A stretch of 64,000 nt of DNA from CAMYOC01 sp963704875 (GTDB taxonomy: Bacteria; Pseudomonadota; Gammaproteobacteria; Steroidobacterales; XN24), in the NCBI GenBank assembly GCA_963704875.1, contig CAVPIA010000005.1:496001-560000 (forward strand). The letters are read 5' to 3'. This document shows, piece after piece, positions 17,645 to 26,438 of the stretch. The notes below the pieces were generated by a model. That model made no database searches. It was given only the letters and a program-made list of their open reading frames with translations, and was not told where the DNA came from. Position numbers and translations under genes: made by a program. Position 1 is the first letter of the stretch. Each line of letters opens with the position of its first letter.

Positions 17645-18919
17645 TCACTGCAGCAGCCGACCCTGGAGTTGGAACGGGCCGCGGTTGGCGACCCGCTTGA
17701 TGATGGCCGTCCATTCGCCTTGCGAGGTCAGCGGGCAACTGCAGACGGAGACCTGATGAAACGAATTTTCGCAGCGACATTCCGCCGCAACTGAACCATC
17801 AGGTCCCGCCAGTGCCAGATCATAGTCGACGATACAGCTATCGACAGATGTGTCCGTGCAGCCTGAGCTGTCGCTGCGCAGTGCGTAATTCATGGTGACG
17901 ATCAGGCGAGTATCAGTATTTGGTTCCCGATTCAGGTGCGGTTCCTGATTCAAATATGTCGTCGGCAGATTCGAGGCGGGCAGACTTGGGGCAGGGCCGG
18001 GAGGCGACCGGGCGCTTACCTGGAATCGGTAGCGAATGATGTCGCCGGGCGCGGACAACCAGCAGGTCTGGTTGCTGCAGTCCGTTTCCAGCACCGGCCG
18101 GGATGCCGCTGGTGCCAGGCGATCAGATTCCACTCCATCCGACCCGACGTTGGCGCGCCACCAGTCGTCGACCCAGGCGCCGGTGACACGGGTATAAGTG
18201 CCCAGGCCCTCGGTGCAGTTCGATTCGCTCTGCCGCGCGAGCCCGATCAACCCAGGCATCGCCGGCCCGGCGACGCCTTCGACACCGGGCCCGATACTCA
18301 ACATCGGGCCGCCGGAGTCGTGATTGCAGGCTGCAGGCGAGTCCCGATCAAATCGATAACACAGGGTCTGCGGCTCGCATCCATCGATCGGCACCGTCGC
18401 CTGTTTCAGAATCCCGTTGTCCGGCAAGCTCGGGTTGCTGTCACCGTAGCCCACCATGCGGCCGGTCGGTGGCAATCGCGTCGAACGCGGTATCGGTTCG
18501 ATGCCGCGCAGCCTTTCGCTCAGGCGAAGGCTGGCCAGATCCCCGGCCACCGGATCGCAATCCGCTTTCCCGTCACAAAAGCGGGTGACGCCACCCGGAG
18601 CGACCCTGGTCAGGCCGGCGCCGGGCAGGAAGACCCAGTAATCCTTGTTCGGATTCTCCACGCAGTGCGCCGCAGTGACCACCACGTCTGGTGCCACCAA
18701 CACCAATGAACAGGTGGCGAAGACCCCGCAGCGGCCGTTCGGGCAGGAGCGACTCAGCAGCATTCCCACGCCGCCATAAGCTTGCGTGGCAACACTGTTT
18801 TTCAGCGCGAGCACGATCGCCGGCCTGGCCGTGGGTTGCTGGGTATTGTCTGCGCGCACAGGACTGCAGACCAGCAGCGCCAGCGACAGTGCAGTCAGCT
18901 GGATGCCGGTCAATGACAA
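17645..18919 (-). CDS. Exported trypsin-like (S1) serine protease with C-terminal beta-sandwich
   Basis: The chymotrypsin-fold triad is complete: H85 in VTAAHCVEN, D127 in GDLASLRLSE and S202 in CNHDSGGPML. The usual Gly before Asp-Ser is His here. Cys pairs are plentiful, fitting a periplasmic or secreted enzyme. After the protease domain, roughly residues 270-424 form a Ser/Pro linker and a PPC-like beta domain ending in GEWTAIIKRVANRGPFQL. The signal peptide is LTGIQLTALSLALLVCSPVRADN. The open frame starts at an ATG at 19066, but that is inside the upstream gene, so I choose the TTG at 18919; the start is uncertain. It ends a row led by the CHAT protein. Confidence 0.83.
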   Translation of the reverse strand: MSLTGIQLTALSLALLVCSPVRADNTQQPTARPAIVLALKNSVATQAYGGVGMLLSRSCPNGRCGVFATCSLVLVAPDVVVTAAHCVENPNKDYWVFLPGAGLTRVAPGGVTRFCDGKADCDPVAGDLASLRLSERLRGIEPIPRSTRLPPTGRMVGYGDSNPSLPDNGILKQATVPIDGCEPQTLCYRFDRDSPAACNHDSGGPMLSIGPGVEGVAGPAMPGLIGLARQSESNCTEGLGTYTRVTGAWVDDWWRANVGSDGVESDRLAPAASRPVLETDCSNQTCWLSAPGDIIRYRFQVSARSPPGPAPSLPASNLPTTYLNQEPHLNREPNTDTRLIVTMNYALRSDSSGCTDTSVDSCIVDYDLALAGPDGSVAAECRCENSFHQVSVCSCPLTSQGEWTAIIKRVANRGPFQLQGRLLQ

Positions 18920-18953
18920 GTCATGCTCGCGCCGCCGCTTGGCGGTCCCGCGT

Positions 18954-19514
18954 CTAATCCTCGGCGTGGGCGACACCCCGATGGACGTTTGAAAGCGTGC
19001 CGTCGCTGGAGCAATCATCCGTGGCGCGGGCTCTGTGTGAATACGCAATCTGCAGCTTACGGCCATTCGGCGTATCGATCATCTTCATCCGCATCAGGTG
19101 CGGCCGGGCCACGATTTCGCTGGCGCCCTGATCCTCATGGCCGATACCGATGGTGGTGCAGACCTCGTTTTCCACGCTGCGCAGATTAGCCGCGACACGG
19201 GATTCGCGGGCCAGCAGGCGCGACTGGTTGCCCCAGCGCAAGGCCAGATTCGGCCCCGGGGCCAGCACGATTTCGCAATTCGAGTTGTATTTCAGCGTAA
19301 AGGTGTCGCCTTCGGTCAGATGCAGACCGTGATCCTCATGGTCATGGGTCACCATAGTGATGCGCCAGGTCTTGCCCGGCGCGCCGCCGTTATAGAACTC
19401 AGCGAACGGGTCGCCCGGGTCGCCGCAGGAGGGCGCGGCCGCCGCGAGGGGAGCATAGGATGAAACGATGAGTGCCAGAAATGCGCTGCCGAGCGCGACA
19501 GTGAATGATTTCAT
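18954..19514 (-). CDS. Hypothetical small exported protein between CHAT and trypsin-like genes
   Basis: I do not recognise this 186-residue protein. It has a standard signal peptide (MKSFTVALGSAFLALIVSS, cleaved after an Ala run). The mature part has four Cys and a His/Asp/Glu-rich patch, MVTHDHEDHGLHLTEGDTF, which could bind metal or calcium. The start at 19514 is preceded by GAGGAAAAACTCC. It lies 34 bp before the protease start and 102 bp after the CHAT gene, all on one strand, so it is probably co-transcribed and may be a substrate, inhibitor or partner of either protease. Confidence 0.65.
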   Translation of the reverse strand: MKSFTVALGSAFLALIVSSYAPLAAAAPSCGDPGDPFAEFYNGGAPGKTWRITMVTHDHEDHGLHLTEGDTFTLKYNSNCEIVLAPGPNLALRWGNQSRLLARESRVAANLRSVENEVCTTIGIGHEDQGASEIVARPHLMRMKMIDTPNGRKLQIAYSHRARATDDCSSDGTLSNVHRGVAHAED

Positions 19515-19616
19515 TGGAGTTTTTCCTCGTTTGAGTGTGGGATGGGCAAAGCTGAAGGCCCATATAGGGCCTGTGCTGTGCACCTCTATTGTCCCACCGA
19601 GGTTGGCGAACGCCGC

Positions 19617-22600
19617 TCAGTCGCCGGGGCCGACTCCCTGCACGACGAAACTTGCCCAGTAGTAAGGATCGGCCCATCGGCGCGCCTGGGCGAGCTCGAT
19701 CTGGGCCGCGCGGAGGGCGGCGGCTGGTGGTTGGTGATCGAGAATCTGTTTGCGGTAAAACAGCTCCATCAATTCCGCGGTCGCCCGATCAGGCACCCGC
19801 CAGAGACTGGCCACAACCTGGCGGGCGCCGGCAAGAAAGAAGCCCTGAACCAGGCCGACCAGACCCTCGCCGCGGATCTCTCTCCCTAACGCGGTCTCAC
19901 AGGCGCTAAGCACGACCAGGTCGGCGTTCATCGACAGACGGGAGATCTGGTCGACCTGCAGCAAGCCTTCGCCCGGACCCGCAGCGCCGGTCCTCGATAA
20001 GACCAGCCCGGACAGCGCAGGATATTCGGTGTCGACAAAGCTGTGGGTCGCGAAATGGACAAATCGATAGCGCCGCAGGTCAGCGCTCAAGACAGCGTCA
20101 CGCGTGGCCGAGGGGCCGGTGATCACCAGGCTGGTGCCCGGTTCGGTCAACGCCGCGATGCTGGCCGCTTCTTCAGCGCTCCATTCCAGACGTTGCAGCC
20201 GGTCCAGGTCGGTCAGCCAGGCTTGTCGGCCGGGACCGGGTTCTATCCCGCTCGTCTGACGCGGATCATTCCGCGCCATAATCGGATCCGCAAACACGGC
20301 AATACCCATGGTCGCATCTGCTCGCGGCTCGGTCAGACTACCCGCCACCATCGCTGATGCCGAGGATACCCGGGTAATTTCGTAGTCCGACAGCAAAAAT
20401 CTCGCTCGTCCATCCCTGTCCGGCAACGGTAATGCCGCAAAGGGCAGATAGTGCAGCGCGCCGTCGGGGGAAACGATCAGGCGGTCTTTGCCCGGGACCT
20501 GGAAGTCGTCACCCAACAAATCTCGTGCAAGCTGGCCAAGCAACGCATCACGCTGTTGGCGCGCGGTGTGGTCGGCAGGGTAGCTCTGCAGCAGAATTGC
20601 AGCCGCGCGGGCCTGTTCATCGAGAACCGGGCGGCCCGGGAGCGCGCGCCAGCGCAGCTCAGTATGGGTCAGTATCCACAGGAATCCGCGCGCCTCCCCG
20701 ACGTAGAACATCAACAGCGCGGCATCGTCGGGCAGAGACTGCTGAACTTCGCGGCTGTCCAGCACGCGGGGTGCGGCGAGCGCCGCATAGCGCGGGCTGC
20801 TGCTGCGGATATCGATGTCCAGCACGCGAATCTCGCTGGCCACCGTATCCAGCTGACTTACGACAGCCGCCAGCCGGTCAGAGTAGGCGCCGGACTCGTC
20901 GCCTGATTTCTGTAACAGGGTGTCGCGCTGATAGGCCAGCTCGGTCATCGCGTCCATCAAGGCCTGGCGTCGCGCCACATTCTCCGTCGCGACGTCGGCA
21001 TCGATGTCCAGCGACGCCTCATTGATCAGGTCCAGCATCATCCGGCCACGCGAACGCTCGGCGGTGTCAAATGCCTTCCTGGCCAAAGCCAGGGCGTCAT
21101 CTCCGGTAGCGTCTGCGGCCAGCGACATCAGCAGCTCGATCTGCAGTTCGTATGCGGCAAGACTGTGCGCCAGATAGCTGCTGCGTAGCGCCGGTGTGGT
21201 CAGACGATCGCGGACCTGTTCGATCCTTGCAATCGCCTGATCGGTCAGCCGGATCGCTTCCGGCCAGTCTCCTTGCTCGGCGAACGTTTTCGCCAGAAGG
21301 TACATGGTCTCGCCGGTCTGTTCTGTTATCCCCATATCCGTGAACAGGGCCTGCGCCTGGATAAGGCTGTCGCGGGCCGGCGCGAATTCGCCAAGCGCCA
21401 GACGCGTCCTGCCAAGTCCAAGCAGGCCTTCGGCCCAGACCAGGCGGGCGCCGTGCCGGCGCGCATTTGCGATAGCCGATTCAAGAAAGGGAAGTGCCCT
21501 GGCCGGCTCTCCTGTTTCGAGATAGTCCGCGGCCAACGCCGTCAGCGCCCGCGCCCGGTCATAATCATTGACAGCGATCTTGTCCGCTCGGGCATGGGCC
21601 GCCAGCGCGCAATCCATTTCCTGCAGCTCCCGGCATACGTTGCCGAGCTGAATCAGCGTGGATATCGTGCCCCTGATGTCGTTCGAGGCTTCCCGGAGCA
21701 CCAGAGATTGCAGATAGTGATCTTTTGCGGACGCAAACTCGCCCAGACTTTGATATGCGGTAGCAATCCCGCTGAGCGAGCGACCCTGGCCCTTGAGATT
21801 GTTAAGCGTGGTGTGTATCCGTGATGCAGAGAAATAGTCCTGCAAGGCAGCGTCGTAATTTCCCAGGGCGATCCGCGCCCGCGCCCGGTTGTCCAGGGTG
21901 TCGGCTGCCAGCCAGTTCTCGTCCGCAGCCGGAAGCACCTCGAGCGTCCTGGTAAATGTGTCCACCGCATCCACAAGCTTGCCGCGCTGGAGCAACAGGA
22001 CGCCGAGATTGCTCAGGCTGAGTTGTTCATCACGCCATTCATGGAGGGTATTGAATTGTTGGGAAGACGCCTTCCAACGTTCTTCCGCCAGGTCCCAGTC
22101 GTCACGGTAATACGCGAGCAGACCCATGTTGTTTATTGTCTTCGCCGCCGGGTAAGCCAGACCAAGACGCTGTTGAGTCAGCAACGCGATATCGAGCAGC
22201 GATCCCGCGTTTTCCAGGTGCCGCACTTTCTTTGGCAAGCTTGGCCCAGCCGGGGAACTGTCAAGCGGACCGGCTAACTCCATCAACGCAGCCGCTTCCA
22301 GATGCGTGGCTGCAGCGAACAGCGCCTGGTCCCCGGCGCCGGCATACAGCGCCGCGGCCTGCCTCGCCAGGCCGGCAGCGCTTTCCCAATCCGACATCGA
22401 CCAGTACAGGATGCCGGCGCCGCTCATCAGGGCCCAGGCAGTTTCTGCGGGCTGCTCTGCTGCGGCCCACGCTGCTGCCGCGAGGCGGTAGCTATCGACC
22501 GCGACCTGGCGCTGTTCCGAGTGATTTTCGAAATTCAGCTGATTGCCGCGCATCATCAGCGCGTAGGGCCGGATTGGGCGGGCGCCCGGCGGTGTCTCGG

Positions 22601-23129
22601 GGTGGAATGCAACAATCGAGTGGCCGCCGCCGGCGTCTGTATATTCCTCGCTATAGATTCTGATGCTATGCAGACCGGGAGATCCCCCTATGACCAGCAC
22701 CTCTCGTTCGTCACGTTGCAGCGGCGAATTGACTGCCTGCGTAGCCCCGGCAGGATCTGTATAGGCGAGGATCAGATCGAGCCCGAGCTGCTCGACCTCG
22801 ACGACCAGCAATGAGTCATCAGCGCTCTGATAGATGTACTCAAAACGTGCGGATGCGTCGTGGGTTTGTTCGATACGCTGATCAATGATCAGACGCTGGA
22901 CAACATGCTTGTTGTCCGATTCGACGGTGCGCGACGTGTCGGCGGGTGCCTCGGTGTGAGCGGGCGTATGGGCGGGTGCAACAGTCTGTACGAGATCGGC
23001 TGCGGCAGCCGCAGCTTCTGCCAGGACCGCGCAGGGCATCAGCAATATCAGGGCGAACGCCACCGTCCACCGGCGAATCCAGCGGCGATGCAACAACGGA
23101 TTGATTGATGAATGGGGCGCGGCGCGCAT
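19617..23129 (-). CDS. Exported TPR-CHAT protein (caspase-like protease domain)
   Basis: A 1170-residue protein. After a signal peptide (WTVAFALILLMPCAVLAEA) comes a beta-rich domain of about 130 residues, then a long series of TPR-like helical pairs (residues about 190-650), a coiled stretch, and a C-terminal CHAT domain. CHAT is a clan CD, caspase-related peptidase fold. Its catalytic pair is visible as H1029 in FVHFATHSF and C1077 in VVLSACETALG, with the supporting GEGLVGLVQGFFLAGARQVV and SLWRVPD motifs. The TPRs likely bind a partner that triggers or presents the target. Export to the periplasm is predicted, which sets it apart from cytoplasmic CHAT effectors of Craspase-type systems. 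First of three same-strand genes. Confidence 0.88.
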   Translation of the reverse strand: MRAAPHSSINPLLHRRWIRRWTVAFALILLMPCAVLAEAAAAAADLVQTVAPAHTPAHTEAPADTSRTVESDNKHVVQRLIIDQRIEQTHDASARFEYIYQSADDSLLVVEVEQLGLDLILAYTDPAGATQAVNSPLQRDEREVLVIGGSPGLHSIRIYSEEYTDAGGGHSIVAFHPETPPGARPIRPYALMMRGNQLNFENHSEQRQVAVDSYRLAAAAWAAAEQPAETAWALMSGAGILYWSMSDWESAAGLARQAAALYAGAGDQALFAAATHLEAAALMELAGPLDSSPAGPSLPKKVRHLENAGSLLDIALLTQQRLGLAYPAAKTINNMGLLAYYRDDWDLAEERWKASSQQFNTLHEWRDEQLSLSNLGVLLLQRGKLVDAVDTFTRTLEVLPAADENWLAADTLDNRARARIALGNYDAALQDYFSASRIHTTLNNLKGQGRSLSGIATAYQSLGEFASAKDHYLQSLVLREASNDIRGTISTLIQLGNVCRELQEMDCALAAHARADKIAVNDYDRARALTALAADYLETGEPARALPFLESAIANARRHGARLVWAEGLLGLGRTRLALGEFAPARDSLIQAQALFTDMGITEQTGETMYLLAKTFAEQGDWPEAIRLTDQAIARIEQVRDRLTTPALRSSYLAHSLAAYELQIELLMSLAADATGDDALALARKAFDTAERSRGRMMLDLINEASLDIDADVATENVARRQALMDAMTELAYQRDTLLQKSGDESGAYSDRLAAVVSQLDTVASEIRVLDIDIRSSSPRYAALAAPRVLDSREVQQSLPDDAALLMFYVGEARGFLWILTHTELRWRALPGRPVLDEQARAAAILLQSYPADHTARQQRDALLGQLARDLLGDDFQVPGKDRLIVSPDGALHYLPFAALPLPDRDGRARFLLSDYEITRVSSASAMVAGSLTEPRADATMGIAVFADPIMARNDPRQTSGIEPGPGRQAWLTDLDRLQRLEWSAEEAASIAALTEPGTSLVITGPSATRDAVLSADLRRYRFVHFATHSFVDTEYPALSGLVLSRTGAAGPGEGLLQVDQISRLSMNADLVVLSACETALGREIRGEGLVGLVQGFFLAGARQVVASLWRVPDRATAELMELFYRKQILDHQPPAAALRAAQIELAQARRWADPYYWASFVVQGVGPGD

Positions 23130-23249
23130 TTCTCCAGCCCGGCCCCGACCAGCGGAGCCTGTACAGCAATCAAGCTGGAATGAGTCTAACGCGCCGATCA
23201 GCAGACCAACAGTCGGGAAACTACTCAGCCGGAAAGTCAGGAGCGGGAA

Positions 23250-23645
23250 TCAGTCGAGGATTTTCAGCGCCAACTCGATGAAACGGCGAATCTCGTCGCG
23301 CTCGTATCCGTCATGCTGCATGAACAGCACACTGCGAAACGTCCCGGTCAGTTTCTGCGCAACGGCGTCGAGATTCCGCTCGAGGCCTATGCTGCCGTCG
23401 GCTGTGCCGCGCTCAAGCGCTCGCCGGAACACAATCGTCAGATCATCAAGCATGGCCTGGACTTCTTCGCGGGGATCACTGTCCGGGCTCAGCTCACTGC
23501 CGGTGTGCAGCGGCCGGGTGCTGGTCTCTGACTGATCGACTGTGAGATCGAGCAATCCGAAAAAAAAGCGACGGATGTCAGGCACCGAGGCTGTCTGCAG
23601 AGGGTCAAGCCCCGAGATTAAATTGAACTCTTTGCTGGTCGACAT
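23250..23645 (-). pseudogene. TetR-like C-terminal domain without a DNA-binding domain
   Basis: The 131-residue product resembles the ligand-binding/dimerisation half of a TetR regulator: EEVQAMLDDLTIVFRRALE, then GTADGSIGLERNLDAVAQKL and a final amphipathic helix RDEIRRFIELALKILD. No helix-turn-helix is present, and I find none in any frame in the 470 bp upstream. An ATG at 23645 with GGCGGAG upstream leaves open that the short form is expressed, perhaps as a dimerisation partner, but a truncated regulator is simpler. It lies 120 bp upstream of the CHAT gene on the same strand. Confidence 0.5.
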
Positions 23646-24114
23646 GGCTCCGCCAAACAGGTGATGTTGTCGCTGGTGACCCTTTTAGCGGTCCGATCCG
23701 GCGAATTCTTGTGCCCGTGAATCCTCCGCCCGGATTTTTTTCCCCAAGGTCGAGACGCAGCGGGTGCCCCGGTGCCCGGAGCACAAACCGCACCCGGAAA
23801 TCCACCGCCAGGCTGTTTTATCGCGGGTCGCAGTGTATTTCGCCTCTGTTGCCGGGTCAAAGTCGGTTGGGCTTGCGGACGCTTCGGGCCGTGTTACCCG
23901 ATTATTGAGTGATCCGCCAGTCAGCAAGGCCAGTACAGGCGCATCCCCCGCGGGTCATGTGAGCTCTGCCTGCGCCTTTGCAAAAACATAAAATTCTGAG
24001 CTCTAAGGTTCGGAACTAAGTGGTTCTGAATTATGTGGTTCTGAATTGTGTGAATCTGGGGGAGGGTCGGGTTCCGATCTGAGCCCTCTGATGGATGCTT
24101 GCCGTACTGTCAGA
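23646..24114. other. Intergenic region without a supportable gene
   Basis: About 470 bp. Frames on both strands have random-looking composition. The right end carries short direct repeats (annotated separately). No tRNA-like or terminator structure is obvious. Confidence 0.5.
24005..24050. repeat. Short direct repeat, GTGGTTCTGAATT-type units
   Basis: Three imperfect units of about 15 bp in tandem: an AAGGTTCGGAACTA version, then AGTGGTTCTGAATTAT and GTGGTTCTGAATTGT. Locally AT-richer than the surroundings. Function unknown; it lies just past the end of the flavoprotein gene. Confidence 0.6.
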
Positions 24115-25299
24115 TCAGACAACCTCGCCCGCGGCCACACCCGATGACCAGGCCCACTGGAAATTGAATCCTCCAAGATGACCGGTGACGTCTACGACTT
24201 CGCCAATAAAATACAGCCCGGGCTGACGTAGTGACTCCATGGTCTTTGACGACAGGTCCTGTGTATCCACGCCGCCGAGGGTGACTTCAGCAGTTCGATA
24301 ACCCTCGGTGCCGGCGGGACGCACGCGCCAGTCACCGAGCTGTTGGGCCAGCTGCCAGAGAAAACTATCTGTGAGTTGAGCCATCGGTGTTTCGGCATAC
24401 CCTTCCCACCAGAGAGGCTCCAGCTCTGCCACCAGTCGCCGTGGCAAGTGCTTGCTGATCACGGTCCTCAAGGCTGCCCTGGGGCGTGATACTTTCTCGC
24501 TGAGCAACCAGTCTGGCACACTGATAGTTGGCAAGAGATTCAGATGAATATCCGTCCCGTGGTGCCAGTAGCTTGACAGCTGTAGCACCGCTGGCCCACT
24601 CAATCCGCGGTGGGTAAACAGGATATCGTCTTCGAAACTCTGATCGCCTGTGCGTATCTTCGCGGACAGGGATACGCCTGAAAGGCGCTCAGCAAGATGA
24701 CCGACTTCATCGGTAAAGGCAAACGGCACCAGCCCGGCTCGCGTCGGCAACACCTGGTGACCAAATTGTCGCGCCAGCTCGTATCCAAATGCAGATCCTC
24801 CCATTTTGGGGATAGACAGACCGCCGGATGCGACAACCAGCGACGGCGCGGAAAATTCGCCTGCGCTGGTGGACAGTTCGAACGGTCGACCTGCGCTGAC
24901 AGACCGCGTCGCGCATCGGGTCAGGATGCGTACGCCGGCCTCAAGGCACTCAGACTGCAGCATCTCAACGATGGCCCTGGACGACGTGTCACAGAACAAC
25001 TGGCCCTGGCTCTTCTCGTGATAGGCGATGCCGTGCTGTTCCACCTTGGAGATGAAGTCCCATTGCGTATATCGGCTCAATGCCGATTTGCAGAAGTGCG
25101 GGTTGGCAGAAAGGAAGCGATCCGGCTCAACGTACAGGTTGGTGAAATTGCAACGACCCCCGCCGGACATCAATATCTTTTTGCCGATCCGGTTGGCGCA
25201 TTCGACAATCAGGACCCGGCGCCCACGCTGGCCCGCAACCAGCGCGCACATCAGGCCGGCGGCGCCGCCGCCGATCACGATGACATCATAATCCTCCAT
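24115..25299 (-). CDS. HI0933-family NAD(P)/FAD-dependent oxidoreductase
   Basis: A 394-residue flavoprotein of the HI0933/YhiN family. The N-terminal dinucleotide motif is VIVIGGGAAGLMCALVAGQR, followed by the family hallmark KKILMSGGGRCNFTN. The substrate-domain segment SGPAVLQLSSYW and a C-terminal FAD-closing motif GLYFIGEVVDVTGHLGGFNFQ are also present. The members are widespread and mostly uncharacterised; the BaiN branch reduces bile-acid intermediates, but that cannot be assumed here. Divergent from the J-domain protein gene. Confidence 0.9.
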   Translation of the reverse strand: MEDYDVIVIGGGAAGLMCALVAGQRGRRVLIVECANRIGKKILMSGGGRCNFTNLYVEPDRFLSANPHFCKSALSRYTQWDFISKVEQHGIAYHEKSQGQLFCDTSSRAIVEMLQSECLEAGVRILTRCATRSVSAGRPFELSTSAGEFSAPSLVVASGGLSIPKMGGSAFGYELARQFGHQVLPTRAGLVPFAFTDEVGHLAERLSGVSLSAKIRTGDQSFEDDILFTHRGLSGPAVLQLSSYWHHGTDIHLNLLPTISVPDWLLSEKVSRPRAALRTVISKHLPRRLVAELEPLWWEGYAETPMAQLTDSFLWQLAQQLGDWRVRPAGTEGYRTAEVTLGGVDTQDLSSKTMESLRQPGLYFIGEVVDVTGHLGGFNFQWAWSSGVAAGEVV

Positions 25300-25481
25300 G
25301 TCGGCAGTCTAGAGTCTCGACCGGAAAACAGCGAGAGCAGGCGCGCCCCCAGGCGTTCTTTGACAGGCATTCGAGGCAGGTTTTGCGACCGGCGTTCAAG
25401 ACTGGGACGGGCCAGGTCGATACTTTGTCCATATGTCGCAAACTTTGTTGAATCCGCAGTCGCCCCGAACGGTGGAGATGA

Positions 25482-26180
25482 ATGGAGAACAGACGTAACT
25501 ACTATCGGATCCTCCATGTCGAGCGGGATGCGCCGGAGGAGATCATCCGCGCCAGCTATCGCACGCTGATGCAGCGAATGAGGATGCATCCCGATCTTGG
25601 CGGAGATCACGCGCAGGCGGCGTTGATCAACGAAGCCTATGCTGTCCTCGCGGACGCAGCCGCCCGGGCGACCTATGACGAATCGCTCCGGCAGCGTGAG
25701 GCTGGAACTGTTGCTGCGATGGCGGCCGGAGCCGGTGCGCCTGATGCTGATCCCGGCGGCTGCCTGTTCTGCAGCAAACCTCATGGGATGGTTTCAGGGG
25801 TTGCCCCTGAGGATGACTGCGCGCACTGCGGTAGCCCCCTGTACCCGATCCAGCATCTGGACTGGGAGCCAGTCGATCAGCGTGGAGTGCAGCGGATACC
25901 GCGCCGGCATCCGCTGACGTTCTATTCTGACTGGCCTCAGCCGCCGCGGTTTGGCCGCTGCCAGGATATTTCGCTGACCGGTATGTTGTTTGCCACTGCC
26001 GAAGCGATTTCACCGGGGGCACTGCTGAAAATCGAAGCAGCCGCTTGCGTGGCGGTCGCCCGCGTGTCGAATGCCAGGGAGACCCGACGGTTTCTCTACG
26101 TCGAGCATCTCGTCGGCGTGGAGTTTCTCAGCGTTCGCTTCTCCAGTCTGCGCGGGGGATTCGTGTCGGCACAGGCATAA
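25482..26180 (+). CDS. J-domain / Cys4 / PilZ fusion protein
   Basis: A 232-residue protein with three parts. Residues 1-70 are a J-domain with the HPD motif in RMHPDLGGDHAQAALI, able in principle to stimulate an Hsp70 ATPase. A middle segment has CLFC and CAHC pairs spaced as a small zinc ribbon. The C-terminal 95 residues look like PilZ: RIPRRHPLTF, CQDISLTGMLF and VGVEFLSV match the arginine, D-x-S-x-x-G and G-x-x-F elements that bind cyclic di-GMP. The upstream arginine motif is not a perfect R-x3-R. A link between a chaperone and c-di-GMP signalling is the natural reading, but the combination is unusual. Confidence 0.78.
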   Translation: MENRRNYYRILHVERDAPEEIIRASYRTLMQRMRMHPDLGGDHAQAALINEAYAVLADAAARATYDESLRQREAGTVAAMAAGAGAPDADPGGCLFCSKPHGMVSGVAPEDDCAHCGSPLYPIQHLDWEPVDQRGVQRIPRRHPLTFYSDWPQPPRFGRCQDISLTGMLFATAEAISPGALLKIEAAACVAVARVSNARETRRFLYVEHLVGVEFLSVRFSSLRGGFVSAQA

Positions 26181-26438
26181 GACTGCTCCCCTCGACACCA
26201 GGACTGGCGGCATATTCAGGACCACGTGCGCCAGGGCGCGCTCGGCTGCCGCTTTTTGCGATTGAGAGGCGGCGCCAGGGTATCGTTAGGGCATGGTTCC
26301 GACGATGAATGCGGGTGTCTGGCATCGCGTCCCTGAGCAATATCCGGGTTCTATGCTGTCCGGCGAGAAATGTTTTCGCGGTTTTGCCGGTCTATTAGCA
26401 TGAAGTCCTGCCACGTCAACCAGAGCACGCGGAGCATC

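Noticed and set aside
17936..18709. 257-codon plus-strand frame opposite the trypsin-like gene
   Set aside because: Arg/Gly/Pro-rich with no conserved motif; the opposite strand has a complete protease triad.
19617..23129. TPR-CHAT protein as a Craspase-type (type III-E CRISPR) effector
   Set aside because: It has a signal peptide, and there is no Cas7-11/gRAMP gene or CRISPR array in the window.
15977..23129. A bacterial gasdermin system, since caspase- and trypsin-like proteases occur together
   Set aside because: Both proteases are predicted to be exported and no gasdermin-like protein of about 250 residues is seen between them; the 186-residue protein has a signal peptide.
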